Assembly (NCBI GenBank): GCA_019637615.1
Contig: JAHBVJ010000008.1
Span: forward strand, 62,001-126,000
Length of the DNA stretch: 64,000 nucleotides
Source: Anaerolineae bacterium
Lineage (GTDB): Bacteria; Chloroflexota; Anaerolineae; Aggregatilineales; UBA2796
Direction: 5' to 3'
Positions within the stretch are counted from its first letter, which is position 1, and the number at the start of each line of letters is the position of its first letter. Position numbers and translations under genes: made by a program. This document shows, one piece after another, positions 26,351 to 35,019 of this stretch. The notes under the pieces were generated by a model. That model was not told the DNA's origin. It saw only the letters and a list, made by a program, of their open reading frames with translations, and searched no databases.

Positions 26351-28027
26351 TCAACCCATATCCACCTCAACCATGATGCCGTTCGATTGCAGTGCGGAAA
26401 CCAAGCCTTCCCACTGGTCAGCGCGGACGGCGACGGCGGCAGGGCCAAGTGCAGCGCCTAGATAGCGGCGCACGGCGGGATTATTCATCAAGGTTTCCAA
26501 GAGTTCCGGCGTCGGCAGTCGCAGCACCACCAAACGGCTCAACTGCGCGGATTGTGTGCCCGCCTGCGCCCATGTTTCGATCAATTGCGTCACACTCTTG
26601 GGGACGGCGTTGTTGGTAGCGCGTTTCAGAAACGCGAGGAGTTGTTCGGCCTTGATATTTTGTTGGGTCGCCTGTGCCAAGCCATCAGCGGAAATGCGGT
26701 ACTGGTACGGGTCGCCGCCCTTCAACCATTCCGTGAAGCGCGACAGTTGGAAGCGCTCGAAGCGGCTGGCAGCGCGCGGCACGTCGCACATGCCGTCATC
26801 ACGCACCACGATGGGCGTCGTTTCCGCTTGTGGGGCGGGCCACTCGGTCTCGCCAGTGAAGGCGCGACCATACGCCGTTAGGCGGCATAAGGCACCATTT
26901 TGTGCCGTATCCAACAAACCCAAGCCGTGCATTGGCCCCGTCAGGATAAACCGCAGCATCGCGCCATCGACCTTATCCCAGCTCTCGAAGCCGCGCAGAT
27001 ACTGGTTCGACTGCCCATCACGGATGTACCAACTGTCATATTCACCCGTCGGGCGCTGGAATTCGGGTTCTTCTTCCTTGACATTGCTCACGAACTCATC
27101 GACAGGCCACCAGCCATTTGGCGGCACGGTCTCCATGAACGTCAGGACGGTTTGCCGTGCCAGCAGCGGATCATTGTTCAGACGTTCCACCTTCAAGCCG
27201 GGGGTGAAAGCCATCTCGTTGTAGCGCGTACTGAGCTTCCACGCTTCCGCCAGTGCTTTGACTTGGGCAGCACGCGGCGCTTCTAACCATGTCTTGAGAA
27301 CGCCGCCCACAGTTTTGAGCGATCCCTGTGTGATCGACGCGATGCCCATATCCAGCGCCAGCCCGATCATCAGCGACAGTCGTGCGGGATGGCTCGACCC
27401 GATGAAATATGGCTTGATCGTCTTCTGATGGTCAGCCGAGATTCCGCCGTCGATCAACTTGACATCGACCAACTGGCAGTAGGCCATCAGCGTCGTCAAA
27501 TCATCCACCATCGCCGTATCGGCTTGGCGCACATTTTCCGGCTGTGCGATAGGCTCGATCACTTCTGGCTGTGCGGCAGCCTTGTAGCTCGTCTCGTTTT
27601 TCGGTAGTAGCGGCGCGAGATCGCTCGGAATATAGGCGAACGGCTGTTGACCCTTTGGCGTGTCGGAGAAAATGAACGCCACCAGCCCGCGATAGTACAG
27701 CGCCTCATTGATGCTGACAGGAGTCAAATATGGTTTTTCGCGTTCCAGCTTACCCGGCCCCATCGGGCGTATCTCACCAAACATCCGCCCGTACATCACG
27801 CCACCCATTTTGCCACCGGAGCCGAGCAGGGCTTGCAGCGCGCCACGTTGATCATCATCCAAGCGCCGCCACATATCCTCTACTTTGGCGGGCTGCAAAA
27901 TAGCCTTGGCGAGCGTCTCAGCCGCCTTCTTGGGATCACGCGCTTTCAGTTCGACATCCCAGCGCGCCGCGATCACACGGATGAGTTCGAGGTCATAATC
28001 GGCAAGGGTACGGGCTAACGTTTGCAT
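26351..28027 (-). CDS. Protein with helicase-associated (Helicase_C_3/XPB-like) C-terminus
   Basis: A 558-aa soluble protein. The C-terminal about 120 residues (YRISADGLAQATQQ...EQLLAFLKRATNNAVP, then LIETWAQ, LSRLVVLRLPTPELLETL and a final AVAVRADQWEGLVSALQSNGI) match the pattern of the helicase-C-like domain seen in actinobacterial and Chloroflexota XPB/Ssl2-associated proteins. The N-terminus (DDDQRGALQALLGSGGKM) is winged-helix-like. No Walker motifs are present, so it is not itself a helicase. It may act with a DNA helicase or nucleotide-excision factor encoded elsewhere. Identification is by motif memory and moderate. Confidence 0.5.
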   Translation of the reverse strand: MQTLARTLADYDLELIRVIAARWDVELKARDPKKAAETLAKAILQPAKVEDMWRRLDDDQRGALQALLGSGGKMGGVMYGRMFGEIRPMGPGKLEREKPYLTPVSINEALYYRGLVAFIFSDTPKGQQPFAYIPSDLAPLLPKNETSYKAAAQPEVIEPIAQPENVRQADTAMVDDLTTLMAYCQLVDVKLIDGGISADHQKTIKPYFIGSSHPARLSLMIGLALDMGIASITQGSLKTVGGVLKTWLEAPRAAQVKALAEAWKLSTRYNEMAFTPGLKVERLNNDPLLARQTVLTFMETVPPNGWWPVDEFVSNVKEEEPEFQRPTGEYDSWYIRDGQSNQYLRGFESWDKVDGAMLRFILTGPMHGLGLLDTAQNGALCRLTAYGRAFTGETEWPAPQAETTPIVVRDDGMCDVPRAASRFERFQLSRFTEWLKGGDPYQYRISADGLAQATQQNIKAEQLLAFLKRATNNAVPKSVTQLIETWAQAGTQSAQLSRLVVLRLPTPELLETLMNNPAVRRYLGAALGPAAVAVRADQWEGLVSALQSNGIMVEVDMG

Positions 28028-28194
28028 TGTCTCATTTTCTCACTTGGGTCATGATCTTTGGGGGTATTATAACGCACGGACGTTCGATTAGGTGTAGTCA
28101 TTCCAGAATTGCTACACTTAGCTTAAGTGCAATCGGGTAACAAGGCTGCCTCTAATCATACGCAGTTTGTTCATCTATAGAAAGCAATGGCATT

Positions 28195-28728
28195 ATGCTG
28201 ATCATGATGGCTGGCTTGCCGGGGACAGGCAAGAGCACTTTGGCGAAGGAACTGGCACGGTTGCTGCCGGGTTTCGTCCTGAGCAAAGATGTGATCCGTG
28301 CTACCTTGTTTCCCAAGCCCTACATCGAATATTCGACACAACAAGATGACTTCTGTGTGAAAATCATCTTGGAAACGGCGGAATATCTGCTTGCCAAATA
28401 TCCCCATGAATACGTGATCCTCGATGGACGCACATTCTCCAAACGCTATCAGGTCGATCAAGTCGTCAAGGTGGCGACGCGGCTCAACACGCCGCTCAAG
28501 GTCATCGAATGTGTAGTGTCGGATGAAACTGCCAAGGCGAGGATCGCGCAGGACTTCCAGCAGGGGACACATGTAGCGGCGAACCGCACACCCGAATTAT
28601 ATGCTGCCAGCAAGCCGCGTTTTGAGCCGATTGAACTGCCTAAATTGGTGCTGGATACCGAGCAACCGTTAGAAGTCTGCGTAGACGCGTGTATACGGCA
28701 TATTCGCCAATTCAGTAGAGAGAGCTAA
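28195..28728 (+). CDS. P-loop kinase (AAA_33/zeta-toxin-like)
   Basis: A 177-aa nucleotide-binding protein. The Walker A motif GLPGTGKSTLAKEL opens the protein. VLSKDVIRATLF provides the base-binding Asp region, and YVILDGRTFS resembles the Walker B strand. The lid region contains SDETAKARIAQDF. The size and layout fit the family of small ATP-dependent kinases acting on small molecules, sugars or RNA ends (polynucleotide kinase-like AAA_33). Substrate is unknown. The start ATG at 28195 is followed by MM; it has only a weak ribosome binding site. Confidence 0.75.
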   Translation: MLIMMAGLPGTGKSTLAKELARLLPGFVLSKDVIRATLFPKPYIEYSTQQDDFCVKIILETAEYLLAKYPHEYVILDGRTFSKRYQVDQVVKVATRLNTPLKVIECVVSDETAKARIAQDFQQGTHVAANRTPELYAASKPRFEPIELPKLVLDTEQPLEVCVDACIRHIRQFSRES

Positions 28729-28741
28729 AGAGCAGGGGATA

Positions 28742-28783
28742 GCTAAAGCCTCGCATGACGACCACATCAGCGAGGGCTTTAGC
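28742..28783. other. Long inverted repeat (possible bidirectional transcript end)
   Basis: GCTAAAGCC-TCGC pairs with GCGAGGGCTTTAGC with one bulge across a 15-base loop. It sits between the ends of the convergent P-loop kinase gene and the small Pro-rich ORF. There is no T-run. Confidence 0.4.
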
Positions 28784-28817
28784 GATTTCAGGGAATGTCC
28801 TGAAGTTGCGCTGCCAT

Positions 28818-28898
28818 TTAGGCGATGGGCGCGGGCGGGATCGGCGGGATCGGGCCTTCGATGGGGCCGTTGCTGATGAAGTTACGATCTTTGTTCAT
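28818..28898 (-). CDS. Small Pro/Ile-rich peptide (26 aa)
   Basis: A short ORF starts with ATG at 28898 and ends with TAA at 28818. The start has GAGGAG eight bases upstream, among the best ribosome binding sites in the area. The peptide begins MNKDRNFISN and continues into GPIEGPIPPIPPAPIA, so the C-terminal half is a Pro/Ile repeat-like tail. No membrane segment or Cys is present. The gene is transcribed divergently from the WYL-domain regulator, 155 bp away, which could control it. The codons alone are too few to prove coding; the ribosome binding site and isolated position are the main support. Confidence 0.5.
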   Translation of the reverse strand: MNKDRNFISNGPIEGPIPPIPPAPIA

Positions 28899-29053
28899 GC
28901 TGATCACTCCTCAATTGAGTTGAATTCGCGAGCGTTACTGCTCACGAACTCAGTCTCTCAAACGGGAGTGGTCAGCCTGAATAGGACTGCGCCAAAAATC
29001 CGACAGGAATCCGCCAAATCCCTTGATGCATAAGGCGGAGTGAGGAGCCAAAC

Positions 29054-30001
29054 GTGAATCGTACGGATCGATTGCTGGCGATGGTGCTGGAATTGCAAGC
29101 GAAAAAGACGCAGCGGGCGGAAGACCTCGCCGCGACCTTCGAGATCAGCAAGCGCACGGTCTACCGCGATATTCAAGCGTTGTCAGAGGCGGGTGTGCCG
29201 ATCATTTCCGTGCCGGGGACGGGCTACTCGCTGATGGAGGATTATTTTTTGCCGCCGCTCAGTTTCACAGCGGATGAGGCGACCATGCTGCTGCTCGGCT
29301 TGGATGTGATGACGCAAAGTTTCGATGCCGAGTACCGTGCAGCGGCGCAGTCCTCGGCGCGTAAGATCGCGGGCGTGCTGCCAGATGCACAGCGCGACAA
29401 AGTGGCATGGTTGCGCGAGAGTCTGCACTTCATCTCCACCGACCGTGCCACGCCAACTCACGCGGCAACGCTCCAAACCTTACGCGGGGCGCTCATCAAG
29501 CAGCAGCAGGTGCGTTTCGCCTACATCAGCCGTCACAGCGGCGAGCCTACTGCGGAAACCCGCACGGCGAATCCCTACGGGCTGGTGCGTGTGAGCGATG
29601 CATGGATACTCGTCGCTTACTGCCATTTGCGCAAAGACATTCGGAATTTCCGGCTGTCGCGCATCTCCGATCTCACGGTGCTGGATGCGCATTTCGAGCG
29701 CCCTACTGACTACATGACGCGCGAAAGTACACGTCGCCGCGAGGAGCCACGGCTAATTGTGCATGTCTGGTTTGATCAGGAAGCGACGCCGTGGGTGGAT
29801 GAAGACCGCTTTTACTTCATCGCGGATCGCCAGCCGACGGATGACGGTGGCTTATTGGTGACGCTTAAGCTGCGCCAAGAACGGGATGCCTTGCAGTGGT
29901 TGCTTGGCTGGGGCAGTCACATCCTCCGCGTCGATTCACCCTCCTTACGTGAAATGCTCGCGGCGGAAGTTCAGAAAATGAACAGCATTTACGAAAAATG
30001 A
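29054..30001 (+). CDS. WYL-domain transcriptional regulator (YafY/DeoR-HTH type)
   Basis: A 315-aa regulator. Residues about 1-60 form an HTH_11 winged helix (RTDRLLAMVLELQAKKTQRAE, then SKRTVYRDIQALSEAGVPI). The WYL domain lies around 140-220, with QQVRFAYISR, NPYGLVRVSDAWILVAYCH and RNFRLSRISDL, followed by a WCX-type C-terminal extension. WYL proteins sense ligands, possibly nucleotides or nucleic acids, and are frequently linked to stress and defence. The GTG start at 29054 has GAGGAG at good spacing. It faces away from the small Pro-rich ORF. Confidence 0.92.
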   Translation: MNRTDRLLAMVLELQAKKTQRAEDLAATFEISKRTVYRDIQALSEAGVPIISVPGTGYSLMEDYFLPPLSFTADEATMLLLGLDVMTQSFDAEYRAAAQSSARKIAGVLPDAQRDKVAWLRESLHFISTDRATPTHAATLQTLRGALIKQQQVRFAYISRHSGEPTAETRTANPYGLVRVSDAWILVAYCHLRKDIRNFRLSRISDLTVLDAHFERPTDYMTRESTRRREEPRLIVHVWFDQEATPWVDEDRFYFIADRQPTDDGGLLVTLKLRQERDALQWLLGWGSHILRVDSPSLREMLAAEVQKMNSIYEK

Positions 30002-30089
30002 TGGATTCACTGCTGACATAACGGTGTCACTCACGCGTTGTATCCTGTAATTGTAAGGTCAAACGCAGACAGTTTCAGGAGCAATGAAC

Positions 30090-30467
30090 ATGAATAACGC
30101 GATCAATTGGTTTGAAATCCCTTCGTTGGACATCGACCGCGCCGTCAAGTTCTACGACACCATCCTCGACATCACACTCCGCCGTGAGAACTTCATGGGC
30201 ACCCCGCACGCTATCTTCCCCGCTAATCGGGAGCAGGACGGCGTGGCGGGAGCAGTGATCCAGAGCGACGCGCGCCCTAGCAAGGATGGCGCGGTGCTGT
30301 ACCTGAACACAGGCACGGAATCCAACATGGAAGCGGCGCTCACTAAGACGCCAGCAGCGGGCGGCAGTGTGGTGCTGCCCAAGACCTCCATCGGGCCAAT
30401 GGGCTGGATCGCCGTGATCGTGGACACTGAGGGCAACCGCGTCGGACTGCACTGCGAAGCCGCCTAA
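30090..30467 (+). CDS. VOC/glyoxalase-family protein
   Basis: A 125-aa single-domain protein of the vicinal oxygen chelate fold: NWFEIPSLDIDRAVKFYDTIL at the start, and a second repeat ending GWIAVIVDTEGNRVGLHC. The expected metal-ligand-like Glu/His positions are only partly present (the usual H/Q at strand 1 is E in WFEIP), as in many uncharacterised PhnB/lactoylglutathione-lyase-like proteins. I start at 30090 because AGGAG (30077-30081) is 8 bases upstream; the ATG at 30084 would be only 2 bases away. Substrate is unknown. It is downstream of the WYL regulator. Confidence 0.85.
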   Translation: MNNAINWFEIPSLDIDRAVKFYDTILDITLRRENFMGTPHAIFPANREQDGVAGAVIQSDARPSKDGAVLYLNTGTESNMEAALTKTPAAGGSVVLPKTSIGPMGWIAVIVDTEGNRVGLHCEAA

Positions 30468-30518
30468 GCAAGCGTCAGCAGCGTTGTGATCAGCCATAGG
30501 GTTAGCCTTGTGGCTGAG

Positions 30519-31106
30519 TCACTTCTTCGCCATGCGATACCAACCCGCCAATTCGCCCCGCGTGGTGTCGATCCCGATCACATGCCACATGATGTCGAAG
30601 TGCGGCGTGAACAGGCGCATCACGTCATCTGCCGTCAGGCCGAAGTTCGTCCGCCCTTCGGAAGGGCAGTGTGCGTACAGCATGAAGATTCCGCTTGGCT
30701 TGAGCAAGCCCGCCACATCCCGCGCGTACTTGGCCTGATTCTCCGCACCGATAGCGTGCCCACAGCCAATATCGATGGCAAGGTCATAGGGCGGACGCAG
30801 CCCTGCGCACTGGTCGAGTTTGGTCACGTCGTCGCAGAGCACGGCATAACGCTCCGGCGGGAAGTCGGCTAATTTGGCGCGTGCCATCTCAATCGCCTGT
30901 GCGATGAAATCGATCCCGTCGGCTTGCCAGCCATGTTGCAGCAGATAACGTACATTCGTCCCCGTCCCGCAGCCGAGATCGAGCGCCTTGCCTGCTGGCA
31001 GTTCTGCCACCACGCTGACGATCTCCGGCGGCGTGATGCCTGTATCCCACGGCGTGTTGCTGGTCTGGTAGCGGTCGGTGAACTTCTGGAAATGGTCGTC
31101 GGTCAT
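30519..31106 (-). CDS. Class I SAM-dependent methyltransferase (TehB/thiopurine-type)
   Basis: A 195-aa small methyltransferase. The N-terminus TSNTPWDTGITPPEIV is typical of the TehB/thiopurine methyltransferase-like group. Motif I is ALDLGCGTGTNV, with strand 2 DGIDFIAQAI and a later LLKPSGIFMLYAHC. The substrate is probably a small molecule, often toxic anions or xenobiotics in relatives, but nothing here fixes it. It converges with the VOC gene, and a long repeat-bearing intergenic region lies upstream. Confidence 0.85.
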   Translation of the reverse strand: MTDDHFQKFTDRYQTSNTPWDTGITPPEIVSVVAELPAGKALDLGCGTGTNVRYLLQHGWQADGIDFIAQAIEMARAKLADFPPERYAVLCDDVTKLDQCAGLRPPYDLAIDIGCGHAIGAENQAKYARDVAGLLKPSGIFMLYAHCPSEGRTNFGLTADDVMRLFTPHFDIMWHVIGIDTTRGELAGWYRMAKK

Positions 31107-32037
31107 GGCTTGCTCTCTATGCTCCCGGTGATGTCAATCGGCTCGTTTAGTCCGGCAAATGATGCCTGCTATTGTACGCGATCTCGCTGGCAGCACAGGA
31201 CAGGCTCTGGCGAGGAACAGTTGGCGTTCGAGCCGTAGCAGCCGGAAATGATCCCAGAGATGATCCCATTGGCTGCTCAGGGCGGGATCATTGGTATGGC
31301 TGTTCATCTCTAACGGTGCGGCGGAGGTGGCAGCATGGCGCGAATCGACAGCCTGAGCCGACTGTAGCTGTGATGAGATTGGTAGCATCCTCCGGTATGA
31401 CAAGTGATTTCCTCCCTATCCGATAGCGTGTTCGAAACCATTTTACCAATTGCCTGATTTGCCTGATATAACAGGCAAATCATCAGGCAACTGGTATTTC
31501 TACGCGTAAATGAGCCTTTGTGAGCCGACAATAACAGGCAAAGATCAGGCGATTATCAGGGAATAACAGGCAAATTCAAAGCGGCTAAGTACGGTGCAGA
31601 AATGCCGAAGATGGGTAGACATTCGTGCCTTGGACACGTTCAGACCCATTGAGAACAATACAAACAGATTTTAGTCGAACAATCTTGGATTGTCAAGTTA
31701 TAAGTTCTAAACTTTTAATGCTCAAATAAGCAAGACAGGGTTATAGAATGGTAAGCAACTCCGTTTGTTGAAAAGTTGGAATGCCGAAATTATGGGCGAA
31801 ATCGGGTAGGCGCTGATGTACTTGGTTCAGGATGAAAGCCGCCCATCGGCGTGCGAAAGATTTTCAAGATGAGATTATGGCATATTGACCGAATTCGTAG
31901 ACTTTGTAGCGCGTAGACCGTAGACTTATCACAAGATGCCTTCGGGGGATGTTCAAGCAGGGTTCCCAACCATGCAGGAGCATCGATAAAGGGCATCTTC
32001 TCCACAAGCAGGGTGAGTATAGAATTCGAGGCGCAGA
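31107..32037. other. Long intergenic region with inverted copy of the GCCTG/GATCC element
   Basis: No supported gene in 930 bp; the short ORFs have no ribosome binding site and no recognisable motif. The left half contains the second GCCTG/GATCC element. The right part (about 31600-32037) is AT-richer and presumably includes the P450 promoter, though no clear -35/-10 pair is seen. Confidence 0.5.
31243..31580 (-). repeat. GCCTG/GATCC-motif element, copy 2 (inverted)
   Basis: Read on the minus strand it shows TTTGCCTGTTAT words, the palindrome TTGCCTGTTATATCAGGCAA and then CCAATGATCCC, GGGATCATCTC and GGGATCATTTC, the same block order as copy 1. The spacing between the blocks is about 80 bp longer than in copy 1. 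Confidence 0.6.
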
Positions 32038-33489
32038 ATGATACGAACCGAGTCGGCTACGGCTGCTACCGCTATTCCGGGTCTGCCTCCTGTCCCTATT
32101 CTGGGCTGGCGTGGCAACATGCTCCGCTTCTTCCGCGATCCACTGACTTATCTTAAACAATCGCAACGCACTTATGGCAATGTCGTGGCGTTTGCCCACG
32201 GTGGCAACGGCAATCTACTTGCCACCGTGGAAGACTGCCCCGGCACCGTGTTTGCCTTCGGGGAGGCCAATAATCAGGCGATCCTGACCAAAACTGACGT
32301 ATTTCAATCCAGCCCGATGTCCAGCACGCAATTAGGACATGCCCCGACCACGCGGCTACTGTCGGGCATCTTCAGCATGAACGGCACCAAGCATCGTCAG
32401 CAACGGCGCTTGATGATGCCCGCCTTCCATAAAAAACGCATCGAAGGCTACCTCACCGACATGGCAGCCATGACCGAGCTGCTCTTGACGCGTTGGCAAC
32501 CCGGTTCACAAACCGACTTTCATCAAGATATGATGGAGCTTACGCTGCAAATCGCCTGCAAAACGCTGTTCGGGGTCGATATTCTGCACGGCGATCAGAA
32601 TATCGGCGCGATGATCCAGAACTGGATCAAGTCCAACCTGAATCCGCTGATCATGGCGCGGGTTGACTTGCCGGGGACGCCGTACCGCCGCTTCACCCGC
32701 CTGAGTACCGAGCTAGATAGCGCTATGCGTGCCATCCTTGACCGCAAACGGGCGAGCGGCGTGGACGAAGGCGACGTGCTCTCGATGTTGATCCAATCGC
32801 GCGATGAAAACGGCGAGCAAATGACGGAAGATGAACTCGTCGGGCAAGCAAATATTTTATTTTTTGCGGGACATGAAACCACCGCGAATACGCTGACATG
32901 GACGATCTTTTTGCTAGCGTGCCATCCAGAAATTTACACGAAGGTACTCGAAGAACTTGATACCAAGCTCGGCGGAGCGACACCAACCATCGATCAACTG
33001 GCGTCACTTGAGCTGCTTGACCGCGTGATCAAAGAGAGTATGCGCATTTTGCCGCCGGTGCCGTTCCTGCTGCGCGTGGCGATGGAAGATACCGACCTCG
33101 GCGGCTACCGGATCGGACGCGGTTCAGAGGTGATCTACAGCCCGTTCATCACGCATCACTCACCCGACCTGTATCCTGAGCCGGAGCGCTTCAACCCTGA
33201 CCGCTGGCTGACGATTGATCCGTCGCCTTATGCGTACATCCCCTTCGGCGCGGGCTTGCGCATGTGCATCGGTGCGCCGTTCGCCCTGATGGAAGCCAAG
33301 CTCGTGCTGGCGATGATGCTCCAGCGGTATCGCCTGACACTGGCGGACACTAAAGTTGACCGCGAAGTGATGATCACGATGTCCCCGAAGGGCGGAATGC
33401 GCGTCTTGGTGCAGCCGCAAGACAAGCGTCCGATTGATGCTCCCCCCGCCATACAGGGAACCATCCGCGAATTGGTGGAACTGCCCTAA
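32038..33489 (+). CDS. Cytochrome P450
   Basis: A 483-aa soluble P450 of the bacterial class resembling CYP102/fatty-acid or terpenoid hydroxylases. Diagnostic elements: the oxygen-activating I-helix FFAGHETTANT, the ExxR of the K-helix in KESMRILPP, the PERFNPDRW loop, and the haem-binding FGAGLRMCIGAPFALMEAK with the axial Cys. No reductase domain is fused and no ferredoxin gene is adjacent, so it depends on redox partners encoded elsewhere. Substrate is unknown. It is unrelated in detail to the two P450 3'-end relics at 60.7 and 61.6 kb. Confidence 0.94.
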   Translation: MIRTESATAATAIPGLPPVPILGWRGNMLRFFRDPLTYLKQSQRTYGNVVAFAHGGNGNLLATVEDCPGTVFAFGEANNQAILTKTDVFQSSPMSSTQLGHAPTTRLLSGIFSMNGTKHRQQRRLMMPAFHKKRIEGYLTDMAAMTELLLTRWQPGSQTDFHQDMMELTLQIACKTLFGVDILHGDQNIGAMIQNWIKSNLNPLIMARVDLPGTPYRRFTRLSTELDSAMRAILDRKRASGVDEGDVLSMLIQSRDENGEQMTEDELVGQANILFFAGHETTANTLTWTIFLLACHPEIYTKVLEELDTKLGGATPTIDQLASLELLDRVIKESMRILPPVPFLLRVAMEDTDLGGYRIGRGSEVIYSPFITHHSPDLYPEPERFNPDRWLTIDPSPYAYIPFGAGLRMCIGAPFALMEAKLVLAMMLQRYRLTLADTKVDREVMITMSPKGGMRVLVQPQDKRPIDAPPAIQGTIRELVELP

Positions 33490-33512
33490 CCAAGCTGTCC
33501 TTGTCCTCTATA

Positions 33513-33562
33513 TAAAAAAGAGTCGGGCGCTGATCCTGCCACCGCAGAACCAGCCCGACTCT
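33513..33562 (-). terminator. Terminator on the minus strand for the ABC exporter operon
   Basis: Perfect 10-bp stem AGAGTCGGGC/GCCCGACTCT (33519-33528, 33553-33562). On the minus strand it is followed by a run of T (TTTTTATATA). It also lies just after the P450 gene, but the T-run orientation suits minus-strand transcription. Confidence 0.6.
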
Positions 33563-33614
33563 CCACTAGCGACTTATGGTTTACTCGTTGACCTTATCTA
33601 ACCTCACCCCCTGA

Positions 33615-33641
33615 CCCCCTCTTTGCGAAGCGGAGAGGGGG
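33615..33641. repeat. CCCCCTCT...AGAGGGGG hairpin, common intergenic-type repeat
   Basis: CCTCACCCCCTGACCCCCTC followed by TTTGCGAAGCGG and AGAGGGGG forms an imperfect hairpin. Similar strings are frequent between genes in many Chloroflexota and other genomes (general knowledge); only one copy was seen in this window. Confidence 0.4.
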
Positions 33642-33726
33642 AACCAAGGGATAACGTAGCAACATTTTCTCGATTATCGCTGTAGGCAAAGGGTAAACTG
33701 CGTAAGGTGAGTTACTCAGTGCCTGA

Positions 33727-34998
33727 CTACGCTTTGTCGCTCACCAAGCGCAGGATGTCCTTGAGCTTGGGCATTTGCCCCGCGAGCAAGATATTCACGC
33801 GGAAGAAGCGCCCCGCCAGCCACATAACCGCGATTACCGTAATCGTCAGCAAGCCAGCGCTAATGATCACCTGTATGAGCGGGATTTCCGTCAGTGTCGC
33901 CCGCATGACCATCGCCAACGGCGCGGTGAACGGGATCATGCTCAGGGTGACGGCGGCTGGCCCGTTCGGTGCGATGGCGAACAGACTGGTCGCCCACAGC
34001 GGGACGGCGGCGGGCAGCGTCACGATCACCGCGAGCTGCGGCCCTTCGCGCATATTCGTCACCAGCGTGCCAATCGCTGCGTAGGACGCCGCGAAGTACA
34101 GGTAACCAAGGATGAAGTACAACACGAGCACGACGATCTGCCCCGCCGACAGCGAGAACCCTAGCAGCGGGATCACGCCACCGAGCGTTTGTGTCGTCAG
34201 CAGCCGGATGACCACCACGACCGCCGCGAACCATGCCGCCATTTGCAGCAGACCGAGCACGCTCAAGGCCAACACCTTGCCCATCAGCAAGTCACGCGGG
34301 CGCACTGACGAGATGATCACCTCGACCATGCGCGTTTCTTTTTCTTCCACCACGCTCTGCATCAAGTAGCCGCTGGTGGTGAAGGCCGTGAACATCAGCA
34401 TCAGCGCGAAGATGTACACGACGGCGAAGTTCGTGCCGAAATCGCTTTTCTGCTCGGTGCTGCCCGCCTCGCCCACGGCGTTGGTGCTGATGATAGGCGG
34501 GTTTTGCAGCCGCCGGATCACATCTTTGCCGGTTGCAGGGCTGTCCTTCTGGATCAAGCTCTCGATCAACTGGCGGCGCACCGAGTCATTGTCGATGCTG
34601 CTCAAGGTCACGCGCTCGAAGTGCATCGAGACATTGCCCGTTTGTAGGTAGTCCTTATTGATCAAGTAGTAATAGCTGATCTTGGTCTCGTCCAAGGCGG
34701 CTTGCGCTTCGGCTTCGGTCGGATACAACACCAAGCGCGGGTTGGTCGATTTCTCAATCGTGCCCGAAAGGTCTACTAGCCCGATCGTCTGGACAACCCC
34801 ACCGCCGGGGATATTGACGCCCGGTGGCAGCTTGGTCTTGTCCTCTTTTGGCATATTTGCCTGTATCTGCTGTATCCCGCTGATCGCGAAGTAAGCCACA
34901 ATCGCCAGCACCGGAATGCCAAACGTCATGAACAGATAGCCCTTCCGACGCAGGTTCCGCCAGAGTTCATAACGGAAAATTCGCAACATTCCACTCAT
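33727..34998 (-). CDS. ABC-2 type transporter permease (NatB-like)
   Basis: A 423-aa permease with one N-terminal membrane helix, a large external domain (about 45-200) and five or more C-terminal helices, the layout of NatB/ABC2_membrane_3 proteins. The motif VVEEKETRMVEVIISSVRPRDLLMGK between helices is diagnostic of this family. It is the last gene of a three-gene minus-strand operon (ATPase, permease, permease) and the paralogue of the adjacent 35020-36291 gene, so the transporter is probably a heterodimeric exporter of sodium ions, drugs or peptides. Confidence 0.87.
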   Translation of the reverse strand: MSGMLRIFRYELWRNLRRKGYLFMTFGIPVLAIVAYFAISGIQQIQANMPKEDKTKLPPGVNIPGGGVVQTIGLVDLSGTIEKSTNPRLVLYPTEAEAQAALDETKISYYYLINKDYLQTGNVSMHFERVTLSSIDNDSVRRQLIESLIQKDSPATGKDVIRRLQNPPIISTNAVGEAGSTEQKSDFGTNFAVVYIFALMLMFTAFTTSGYLMQSVVEEKETRMVEVIISSVRPRDLLMGKVLALSVLGLLQMAAWFAAVVVVIRLLTTQTLGGVIPLLGFSLSAGQIVVLVLYFILGYLYFAASYAAIGTLVTNMREGPQLAVIVTLPAAVPLWATSLFAIAPNGPAAVTLSMIPFTAPLAMVMRATLTEIPLIQVIISAGLLTITVIAVMWLAGRFFRVNILLAGQMPKLKDILRLVSDKA

Positions 34999-35019
34999 GA
35001 TTATCCTCTTTGTCCTTGC

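Noticed and set aside
28755..29033. Plus-strand 92-codon frame across the small Pro-rich ORF
   Set aside because: No ribosome binding site and it covers the upstream region of the WYL regulator; the minus-strand 26-codon frame has much better start signals.
31864..32037. Short minus-strand genes before the P450
   Set aside because: No start signals or motifs; they overlap the probable promoter region of the P450.
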